A stretch of DNA of 40,127 nt from the NCBI GenBank assembly GCA_018334075.1, contig JAGXSC010000042.1:1-40127 (forward strand), read 5' to 3'. Source of the stretch: Actinomycetota bacterium (lineage in GTDB: Bacteria; Actinomycetota; Coriobacteriia; Anaerosomatales; UBA912). Each line of letters starts with the position of its first letter. Position 1 is the stretch's first letter. The position numbers and the translations under genes are program-made. The notes under the pieces are model-generated. The model saw only the letters and a program-made list of their open reading frames with translations, was not told the origin of the DNA and ran no database searches. Shown here piece by piece: positions 16,154 through 22,381 of the stretch.

Positions 16154-16252
16154 GTGCCGAACCCTATATTGCCGGTAACGACGGACCCCGTAGTGGCGGT
16201 AATAGCATTTATTGCCTTATGGATGCTGCATTCCTACATAGTTCGCAAATAA
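16154..16252 (+). CDS. 32-residue membrane peptide, truncated head of the island family
   Basis: GAGGAGG at 16141-16147 sits six bases before GTG 16154, which opens a 32-codon frame: a short lead, one hydrophobic helix (VVAVIAFIALWMLHSYIV) and RK before TAA. Its TDPVVAVIAFIA aligns with YDPVIDLLAVIGFI of the gene at 17127, and homology continues past the stop, so this is the start of a broken copy. The strong ribosome site means the peptide could still be made. Confidence 0.5.
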   Translation: MPNPILPVTTDPVVAVIAFIALWMLHSYIVRK

Positions 16253-16425
16253 GACCGCAAGGGCACTGTTTCCCTCTTTATTTACAAAGCCGTTGGTTCT
16301 ACGATGGGGGCAAGAATACATTTTCGTATTTCCGCTGAATTATAACTCTATTTTTATTGGCCGATTTGCAGCCCTTCTTTTTTCGGCTGGAGATCAAATC
16401 TCCGTTCACAAGGAAGTTGCGAATC
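16253..16425 (+). pseudogene. Rest of a decayed copy of the 17127 gene
   Basis: The bases CTGTTTCCCTCTTTATTTAC (from about 16266) match the coding bases around LLFPSLCTKP of the 17127 gene. A later GGCCGATTTGCAG...TTTTTCGGCTGG stretch matches its helix 3 (FIGRFIVVLFFSW). Stops and frameshifts interrupt the frame, and the part for helix 2 is shortened. Confidence 0.65.
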
Positions 16426-16439
16426 GGAGGGGACTGGAT

Positions 16440-16745
16440 AAAAGGCCTTACTCTGGTGGTGCTTTATTTGTAGGCTTTCTGCTGCTAGTTATCCCAGAGA
16501 GGCTTGGACAAAAAGTCGGCATTTGGGCTGTCGCGCGACTATTTCCGTCATAGCCGCAGGGCAGACAGGGCGGACCACCGTCTATCAGGAGACTATCTGG
16601 CTGGTTGTGGGTTGCATCTGTGTTTATTGCCGTAGTTGCAGTTGAAGGCATTTTTCATTATTGGTTTTGTAGGTAATTTTCTTAGTAGTTGGCATCGTTT
16701 CACAAAAAAGAAGCAAAACAGCTCAGATCCAGCTTCTGAAAAGAT
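16440..16745 (+). pseudogene. Decayed copy of the 17571 membrane-protein gene
   Basis: It matches the 17594-18025 segment at its start (LTLVV/ARLFPS region: GGGCTGTCGCGCGACTATTT), middle (ACTATCTGGCTGGTTG) and end (CATTTTTCATTATTGGTTTT, CATCGTTTCACAAAAAAGAA). A stop follows AVARLFPS at 16551-16553, and about 130 bp between helices 2 and 3 is missing. It ends by joining directly to the HemW-like 3' scrap. Confidence 0.75.
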
Positions 16746-16746
16746 A

Positions 16747-16860
16747 GGGTAAAGACTCTCTTGCCTGGTCGCGAACGCTGTTCACGCTCACGAAAAACTG
16801 CCGCACCATCGCGATCAGCAGGTATCTGCCTTTGGCGGTAAGCGTGAGCCTTGCCTCATC
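16747..16860 (-). pseudogene. 3' scrap of the HemW-like gene
   Basis: These 114 bp match 18127-18240 without gaps and with about eight mismatches by eye. The reading frame of the scrap is still open and encodes LTLTAKGRYLLIAMVRQFFV and SVNSVRDQARESLP, nearly the same as the intact protein. Weak protein-level similarity (SVEDEARL versus DVDDEVRL) continues past the DNA match, hinting that the scrap came from a diverged homologue. Confidence 0.8.
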
Positions 16861-17027
16861 TTCAACACTAAGCGATGACGCTTGCCTATGAGTTGACACA
16901 CAGGGGTAACACACAAAATTAACAGAAACATTAGGCAATAGAAGTATTGACGTGCGGGTCGGGGCTATGACATGTTCTTTTAGAGGGCGACTTTTTCCAA
17001 TCGGGTGAAGAGATAACTGCGTGGAAA
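16828..17027 (+). repeat. Leader repeat copy R2
   Basis: Second copy of the leader at 14409-14606, including TTGACA at 16893-16898 and a two-base insertion after it. It overlaps the end of the HemW-like 3' scrap, and the junction between scrap and leader is the same in both copies. It precedes the pair of membrane-protein genes at 17127 and 17571. The following 100 bp hold a 7-bp inverted repeat (TTTCCAC/GTGGAAA) and no gene. Confidence 0.7.
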
Positions 17028-17126
17028 CGATTTTAGCTGGGCATTTTTCAATACGCCCTGACGGTTTGTGTGCATTTTCCACGGTATCCTTGTTTTATTC
17101 GGTGGAAATAACCATGCTTTTGAGGG

Positions 17127-17552
17127 GTGCGAATTTTTGAAGGATATGATCCCGTGATCGACTTGCTAGCAGTAATTGGGTTCATTGTCTTAGGGTTATT
17201 TTTTTGGGGCATATTTCATGTACTTATTCCCACTTATCTGGCAAATAAAGCTGCGAAGCTACTATTTCCCTCTTTATGTACAAAGCCAGTGGATGACCGA
17301 TTTTGGCACTTTTTTGTTTTCCCTCTTCCGCTGCTACTTATCATATCTCTATCGCTTTTACACTTCGGGTTAGATCTTGACTTGCAAATACCAACGTGGT
17401 TCCCATGGGCTCCTGAGGGTTTGCACCATATGTATCACAGATTTGCGCCCTCAGTGCCAGTTGCCGTGTTTATTGGCCGGTTTATAGTGGTGCTTTTCTT
17501 CAGCTGGCGGATGAAAATTAAAGATAGCAGCTCACAGGGTGCATTGCCTTAG
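17127..17552 (+). CDS. Three-helix membrane protein, island family (copy 2)
   Basis: A 141-aa membrane protein with helices at about 11-35 (LLAVIGFIVLGLFFWGIFHV), 61-83 (FVFPLPLLLIISLSLLHFGL) and 112-130 (VPVAVFIGRFIVVLFFSW). It shares with the other members the segment KLLFPS after helix 1 and a basic C-terminal end. The frame opens at GTG 17127; GTG 17154 with AAGGA nine bases upstream is an equally good start. Strongly AT-rich codon use. It is 18 bp ahead of the next family member, so the two are likely co-translated. Function unknown. Confidence 0.68.
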   Translation: MRIFEGYDPVIDLLAVIGFIVLGLFFWGIFHVLIPTYLANKAAKLLFPSLCTKPVDDRFWHFFVFPLPLLLIISLSLLHFGLDLDLQIPTWFPWAPEGLHHMYHRFAPSVPVAVFIGRFIVVLFFSWRMKIKDSSSQGALP

Positions 17553-17570
17553 TTAGGAGCGTTGATTCTT

Positions 17571-18056
17571 ATGGAAACAATAGGTCTGATACTCCTTACT
17601 CTAGTGGTGTTTTTGCTTGTGGCCCTTTTGCTGATGGTTACCCCAATAGAGCTTGGGCATCAAGGCGGAAATTGGGCTGTCTCGCGACTCTTTCCGTCAT
17701 GGCCGCCAGGCAGACGGTGGTACGACGAGCTACCGCTCAGGAAACTATCTGGCTGGTTGCGGGTTGCACCTGCAGTTATCGTTTTAGCTATGGCTCAAGC
17801 AGTGTTCGATAACTTTATTGCTGAGGAACCTAGCCCGCTAGGCGCCCCCTACCTTATCTTTACATCGTTGCAGGAGCAGCGACTACAAGAAGACCCTGTG
17901 CATTTGATGATTTACGGCATCCTTTTAGCTACGGCATTTTTCATTATTGGTTTTGTAGGTACTTTTCTTAGTAGCTGGCATCGTTTCACAAAAAAGAAGC
18001 AAAGCAGCTCATATCCAACTTCTGAAAAGCCGTACTTGAATTCTGATGCTAAATAG
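17571..18056 (+). CDS. Three-helix membrane protein, island family (copy 3)
   Basis: A 161-aa membrane protein with helices near 4-26 (IGLILLTLVVFLLVALLLMV), 67-88 (VAPAVIVLAMAQAVFDNFI) and 121-142 (MIYGILLATAFFIIGFVGTF), then a Lys/Ser-rich tail. SRLFPSWPPGRRW follows helix 1. ATG 17571 is set by comparison with copy 1 (AGGAG then a matching TTGATTCTT spacer); TTG 17562 is also open. A decayed copy is at 16440. It ends 29 bp from the convergent HemW-like gene. Function unknown. Confidence 0.7.
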   Translation: METIGLILLTLVVFLLVALLLMVTPIELGHQGGNWAVSRLFPSWPPGRRWYDELPLRKLSGWLRVAPAVIVLAMAQAVFDNFIAEEPSPLGAPYLIFTSLQEQRLQEDPVHLMIYGILLATAFFIIGFVGTFLSSWHRFTKKKQSSSYPTSEKPYLNSDAK

Positions 18057-18084
18057 CAAGACGTCGTCAAAAGCATGATTCCTC

Positions 18085-19374
18085 TCAGCATTTTCCCTCG
18101 CCGAAAAGCAACGCGCGCTCCTCGGCGGGTAAAGACTCTCTTGCCTGGTCGCGAACGCTGTTCACGCTAACGAAGAACTGCCGCATCATCGCGACCAGCA
18201 GGTATCTACCTTTAGCGGTAAGCGTAAGCCTTACCTCATCGTCTACGTCAAAAGCACCGTTCATGCGCAGGAATGCCATCTCAATGGGCAGGGCCCGATC
18301 GATCGCCACCCCAAAATCATCGGCAAACTTACGCTTGTCCAGCGAAAGACCGAACAGCTCCATGAGAATCCTGTAGCGCATTCTCGATCCGCGAGAAAAA
18401 CGCCTCGTCTGCGCGATAGAGGTGCCGTGAGAATCAATCCGGCGGATATAGTCATCGACCGAGAATGTGCTCACATATAGCGCTCCGCCAAGGTAGGAGA
18501 AAACGCCGCTCCCGACCCCGACGTACTCCTCATAATCCACGATGTACTCGTCGAGCATGCCTTTTCCCGTATGAGAGAATGTCCACGCGCTGGCAGGCGT
18601 GAACTCTGGGGCCAGCTTTTCGACTATCGTGTGATAGTAGAGAGCCTCACGCTCGTAGCTCACCGCCCCCACCGTGCGCCTGAGTGAATCCTCCACCACC
18701 GGCGAGGCCATGAGCGGGTAGAAGGTCGTCTGGTTCACTCCCGAGGCCTTGATCATCTCCGCGTCATGAAGAAGCATCTCGCGTGTCTGGCTCGGGAAGT
18801 TGAAGATCATGTCGACGTTGAGAGAGTGGAACTTGCCGGCGACCCAGCGCAAGCGCTCAAGTATCTCTTCACTCGAGCCGTATTTCTCGTAGCGATCCAT
18901 CTGCTTGAGCAGCGAGTCGTCAAAGCTCTGGACCCCTACGCTGAATCGATCGACACGCGACACCAAAGGATCGACGACCTCCGGGATCAAATGATTCGGA
19001 TTACTCTCCGAAGAAACCTCCCGGATATCAAAGAGTGACTTGGCGAGATCTATCGTCTCGCACAACTCGTCCACGAGCATCGTAGGAGTTCCGCCGCCGA
19101 TGTACATCGAAGTGCATCGATATCCCCGCTCGGCCACCATACGTATCTCTTCTCGCATGCGGCGAAAGTACTCGCGCGCGCGGCTCTCCTCGAAGGGGAT
19201 CCTGTTAAACGAGCAGTACGGGCACAGCTTTGAGCAAAAGGGTACGTGTGCATAGAGCAGGTATTTGCGCGCGACGTCCGGCTCCGGCAGGGCTTTTCCA
19301 TCGAATCGCTTTAGCTTCAGCAGATGGCTCGCCGAATACTGCATCACTGTGGAGATCAGGCGCTCGGCGATCAT
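18085..19374 (-). CDS. HemN/HemW-like radical SAM protein
   Basis: A 429-aa radical SAM enzyme of the coproporphyrinogen oxidase-like family. YLLYAHVPFCSKLCPYCSFNR carries the CxxxCxxC cluster site with the extra family Cys-x-Phe; MYIGGGTPTML binds SAM, and RFSVGVQSFDDSLLKQMDR is typical of the family. HemN makes protoporphyrinogen anaerobically, HemW inserts heme, and HutW/ChuW degrade heme; the sequence alone does not separate these. Its ATG overlaps the purD stop (ATGA), so the two are coupled. Pieces of this gene are scattered in the neighbouring island. Confidence 0.82.
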   Translation of the reverse strand: MIAERLISTVMQYSASHLLKLKRFDGKALPEPDVARKYLLYAHVPFCSKLCPYCSFNRIPFEESRAREYFRRMREEIRMVAERGYRCTSMYIGGGTPTMLVDELCETIDLAKSLFDIREVSSESNPNHLIPEVVDPLVSRVDRFSVGVQSFDDSLLKQMDRYEKYGSSEEILERLRWVAGKFHSLNVDMIFNFPSQTREMLLHDAEMIKASGVNQTTFYPLMASPVVEDSLRRTVGAVSYEREALYYHTIVEKLAPEFTPASAWTFSHTGKGMLDEYIVDYEEYVGVGSGVFSYLGGALYVSTFSVDDYIRRIDSHGTSIAQTRRFSRGSRMRYRILMELFGLSLDKRKFADDFGVAIDRALPIEMAFLRMNGAFDVDDEVRLTLTAKGRYLLVAMMRQFFVSVNSVRDQARESLPAEERALLFGEGKC

Positions 19375-20663
19375 GATTTTGCGAGCGTTTCGGTATCGCC
19401 GAGAGAGGCACGGCGGCCGATGTCCGTGCGATAGGACTTTCCTTCAAAGCTGATCAGCTCCACCGCTCTATATGCTCGCTGCCGAGCCGCTGTAAGATCA
19501 TGTCCGACCGCGGTCACGTTGAGAACTCTTCCGCCGGCCGTCACAAGCTCTCCGGCCTCATTCAACGCAGTTCCCGCGTGATAAACCCTCACGCCTTCGA
19601 TCTGCTCGGCCGCCTCGATGCCGGTTATGGGCTTGCCCGTCTCGTACTCGCCCGGATACCCGCTGCTAGCAAGCACTACGCTGACAGCCCAATCATCGCT
19701 CCACGCAATCTCGGCGTCCTCAAGTTCGCCCTGCGCACAAGCCAGCATCACCTTCGCCAGATCGCCAACCATTCGAACGAGTATCACCTGCGTCTCCGGA
19801 TCCCCGAATCGGGCGTTGAACTCAAGAACCCTCGGACCCTCCGCCGTCAGCATGAACCCGCCATAAAGTACTCCCCTGTAGTCGATACTTTCTTCACGGA
19901 GCGCTGAGACGGTCTTTTCCATGATCGCCAGCATTTGAGCGTGCTCGGCCGCAGTGACCGCGGGCACCGGGGAGTACACGCCCATTCCCCCGGTGTTTGG
20001 CCCCAAGTCACCATCGAAAGCACGTTTATGGTCCTGGGCCGGAGGCATAGGTATCATCGTGCGGCCATCCGTGAACACCAGCAGCGAGCATTCGGGGCCC
20101 TCAAGGTACTCCTCGATGAGGACCGTTGAGCCCGCGCTACCGAAGCGTCCACCGAAGCAATCATCTATGGCGTTTCGCGCTGTTTCAACGTCGGAAGCGA
20201 CAATAACGCCTTTACCGGCGGCTAGCCCATCAGCTTTCACCACGACTGGAGCGCCGACCTTCTCCAGATAGCCCAAAGCCGTATCCCTGTCGGTAAACGC
20301 CGATGACACCCCCGTAGGAATCCCATACTTGAGCATGAGGTTCTTGGCGAATGCCTTGCTGCCCTCCATCATCGCACCTGAGGCTCCCGGGCCGAAAACG
20401 GGTATTTTTGCCTCACGGAGAACGTCGGCCACTCCCGCCACAAGCGGAACCTCCGGCCCGATCACCACAAGCTCGACACCGTTATCTTTCGCAAATGCCG
20501 CTACCTGTGTTCCATCTTCGATGTCCAGCTCGACGTTTTCAGCCAGCCGAGCGGTTCCCGCGTTTCCAGGCGCCGAAAAAATGCCTGTAACCAGGGGTGA
20601 CTCCGCGAGTTTCGCCACGATCGCGTCTTCACGGCCTCCGCCGCCCAGCACAAGAATTCGCAT
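19371..20663 (-). CDS. purD: Phosphoribosylamine--glycine ligase
   Basis: Second step of purine synthesis: it joins phosphoribosylamine and glycine with ATP. This 430-aa ATP-grasp enzyme shows the N-terminal GGGGRE motif, VVIGPEVPLVAGVAD, FGPGASGAMMEGSKAFAK, VVKADGLAAGKGV, PPAQDHKRAFDGDLGPNTGGMGVYSP and EFNARFGDPETQ. ATG 20663 has GGGAGA upstream and starts at the conserved MRILVLGGGG; the open frame runs nine codons further. The usual GREHA motif reads GREDA here. It is the first gene of a two-gene unit with the HemW-like enzyme. Confidence 0.96.
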   Translation of the reverse strand: MRILVLGGGGREDAIVAKLAESPLVTGIFSAPGNAGTARLAENVELDIEDGTQVAAFAKDNGVELVVIGPEVPLVAGVADVLREAKIPVFGPGASGAMMEGSKAFAKNLMLKYGIPTGVSSAFTDRDTALGYLEKVGAPVVVKADGLAAGKGVIVASDVETARNAIDDCFGGRFGSAGSTVLIEEYLEGPECSLLVFTDGRTMIPMPPAQDHKRAFDGDLGPNTGGMGVYSPVPAVTAAEHAQMLAIMEKTVSALREESIDYRGVLYGGFMLTAEGPRVLEFNARFGDPETQVILVRMVGDLAKVMLACAQGELEDAEIAWSDDWAVSVVLASSGYPGEYETGKPITGIEAAEQIEGVRVYHAGTALNEAGELVTAGGRVLNVTAVGHDLTAARQRAYRAVELISFEGKSYRTDIGRRASLGDTETLAKS

Positions 20664-20707
20664 GATGATCTCCCGTAAGACAGTAGACAAGTGAGCAAGC
20701 GTTCCCG

Positions 20708-20713
20708 ATTATA
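20708..20713 (-). promoter_or_regulatory. Perfect -10 box before purD
   Basis: TATAAT on the minus strand lies 45 bases upstream of the purD ATG, in the divergent gap to the winged-helix gene. At 17-18 bases further upstream, only a weak -35 (CAGGTC/TCAGGT) is seen. Confidence 0.45.
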
Positions 20714-20843
20714 CCGCAGCGACCCGAGCTGACCTGAACCGCGCGAAATAATCGCAGCGAACAGGTGACATGCCTCGGCGCTTGGGGAATACTTATCGCG
20801 TACGTCAAGCGAGCTAATCGCACGAGCTGAAAGGAAAATCTCC

Positions 20844-21023
20844 ATGGAGCCTCAGGATCAGGTTTTGGAAGCGATGCGCGCGGCCGGCGAGCCGTTGAGT
20901 GCAGGCCAAGTAGCCGAGAGAACCGGCCTTGATCGCAAGGTCGTGGACAAGGTCATGGACGCACTCAAGAAGAGTGGTGCGATCGAGTCGCCCAAACGCT
21001 GCTACTGGCAGCCAAAGGCCTAG
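20844..21023 (+). CDS. Small winged-helix DNA-binding protein
   Basis: A 59-aa protein: MEPQDQVLEAMRAAGEPLSA, then GQVAERTGLDRKVVDKVMDA and LKKSGAIESPKRCYW. The three-helix layout (AGEPLSAGQVAERTGLDRKVVDK) is a MarR/ArsR-like helix-turn-helix, with a short wing after GAIESPKR. One Cys is present near the end. ATG 20844 has AAAGGA about nine bases upstream. The stop overlaps the arsC start (TAGTG), so the two are co-translated. It may regulate arsC or modulate another regulator; it is too short for a separate effector domain. Confidence 0.75.
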   Translation: MEPQDQVLEAMRAAGEPLSAGQVAERTGLDRKVVDKVMDALKKSGAIESPKRCYWQPKA

Positions 21024-21457
21024 TGACTGGAAAGGCAGCGCCCGTGGCACCGCGCAAGCGTGTGCTGTTTGTTTGCGTCGAAAACTCGAACCGCAGTCAG
21101 ATGGCCGAGGCATTCGCCCGCATCCTCGGCGGAACAGCTGTCGAGGCGTATAGCGCTGGTTCTCGGCCTTCAGGTGTGGTCAATCCGAAAGCGATTGAGG
21201 CCATGCGCGAGCTAGGATACGATCTCGCGGCACACGGATCGAAATCGCTCGACGAGCTTCCGGATGTGGAGTTTGATTTTGTGGCTACGATGGGTTGCGG
21301 AGATGCCTGCCCGCTGGTGCGGGCCAGGAAGCGGGCCGACTGGTCTATCCCCGACCCCAAGCACTTGCCTCCGGAAGAGTTCCGGGCAGTGCGCGACTTG
21401 ATCCGGGACAAGGTGCGATCTGCTTTGGAGGAGTTGGGAGTATCTAGCGCCCAGTGA
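21023..21457 (+). CDS. arsC: Arsenate reductase, low-molecular-weight phosphatase fold
   Basis: A 144-aa thioredoxin-type arsenate reductase. The phosphatase loop CVENSNRSQMAEAF (CX5R) sits near residue 18, the late Cys pair appears in ATMGCGDACP, and DWSIPDPKHLPPEEF carries the general-acid Asp. It reduces As(V) to As(III) with Cys relay to thioredoxin; a tyrosine phosphatase role is less likely given the second Cys pair. No arsB or acr3 exporter is in the window. The GTG start overlaps the winged-helix stop; a second start at a later in-frame GTG (21044) is possible. Confidence 0.92.
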   Translation: MTGKAAPVAPRKRVLFVCVENSNRSQMAEAFARILGGTAVEAYSAGSRPSGVVNPKAIEAMRELGYDLAAHGSKSLDELPDVEFDFVATMGCGDACPLVRARKRADWSIPDPKHLPPEEFRAVRDLIRDKVRSALEELGVSSAQ

Positions 21458-21487
21458 GCCCCCGCGTACGGATCGCGTGTCTCAAGA

Positions 21488-22360
21488 TCACGGCAAGGCT
21501 GACTGCTCCCAACCCCGAAAGACAGGGCTCCACCTGGCAAGCCGCTGGCTCATTATCTCGATAGCTTCAGGGTTGTTGTCGACCAGCAAAGCTCGGCGGT
21601 CGTTTGATAAGGCCGCCTCGCCGGTGCTTCCGCTTCCCGCAAAGAAGTCCACCACGAGATCGCCAGGGTTCGAGTGGACCGTAATGATCCGATTCAAGAT
21701 ACCCAGAGGCTTTTGGGACGGATACCCTGTTCTCTCGGCCCCGTTCGTCGGCACGATCGTGTGCCACCACGTATCTGTTGGAGTCTTGCCTCGGGCGGCT
21801 TTCTTCTCCTCAACCAGGCCGGGCGCCATGTAGGGTATCCGCTCTATCTCATCGTAATTGAAGGTGTAGTTCTCGCAATCCGCCACATACCAAAGGATGG
21901 TGTCATGCTTTGCGGGCCACTTCCGCTTGGGGCGTCCGCCGTAGTCATACGCCCAGATGATCTCGTTCATAAAAGCGTCTCTTCCAAACACTCCGTCCAT
22001 AAACACTTTGACGTAGTGCGCCTCCCGATAATCCAAATGGACAAAGATGGCTCCGTGCGGTTTTAGCAGACGTCGGGCCTCGATCAGGCGCTTTCCTATA
22101 AACTCCAGATAGTCTTCGAAAGTGTCACCGTATTCCATGGCGGAAACTGTAACGCTGGAGTACGTTTCACCTTTGAATCCGCGTCTAGTCCCCGAAGGGT
22201 CCTTGCGGACACGCTGACTTCTGAGCACCTGACGCTTGCCGGTGTTGAAAGGTGGATCGATGTAGATCAGATCGCATATTTCCGAGGGTAGCGAGCTGAT
22301 TACATCCAGGTTTTCTCCGAAAAAAACCTCCAGGTCCGATCGATTCTCTAAAGAGCTCAG
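21488..22360 (-). CDS. Site-specific DNA methyltransferase (N6/N4 beta class), probable CTG start
   Basis: A 290-aa orphan DNA methyltransferase. The catalytic motif IDPPFNTG (motif IV) is near residue 36 and the SAM loop DFFAGSGSTGEAAL near residue 244, the order of beta-class N6-adenine/N4-cytosine enzymes. GYPSQKPLGILNRII is the usual motif X neighbour. The first conventional start (GTG 22228) lies after the catalytic DPPF, so it cannot give an active enzyme; the frame upstream has no ATG, GTG or TTG back to the TAA of the preceding gene. CTG at 22360 has AAGGAGG eight bases upstream and is the likely start. No restriction partner is seen. Confidence 0.85.
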   Translation of the reverse strand: MSSLENRSDLEVFFGENLDVISSLPSEICDLIYIDPPFNTGKRQVLRSQRVRKDPSGTRRGFKGETYSSVTVSAMEYGDTFEDYLEFIGKRLIEARRLLKPHGAIFVHLDYREAHYVKVFMDGVFGRDAFMNEIIWAYDYGGRPKRKWPAKHDTILWYVADCENYTFNYDEIERIPYMAPGLVEEKKAARGKTPTDTWWHTIVPTNGAERTGYPSQKPLGILNRIITVHSNPGDLVVDFFAGSGSTGEAALSNDRRALLVDNNPEAIEIMSQRLARWSPVFRGWEQSALP

Positions 22361-22381
22361 TCTGCCGCCCTCCTTGTGACT

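Noticed and set aside
14409-17027. Insertion sequence or transposon ends as the cause of the island
   Set aside because: No transposase frame and no terminal inverted repeats were found; duplicates behave like recombination products.
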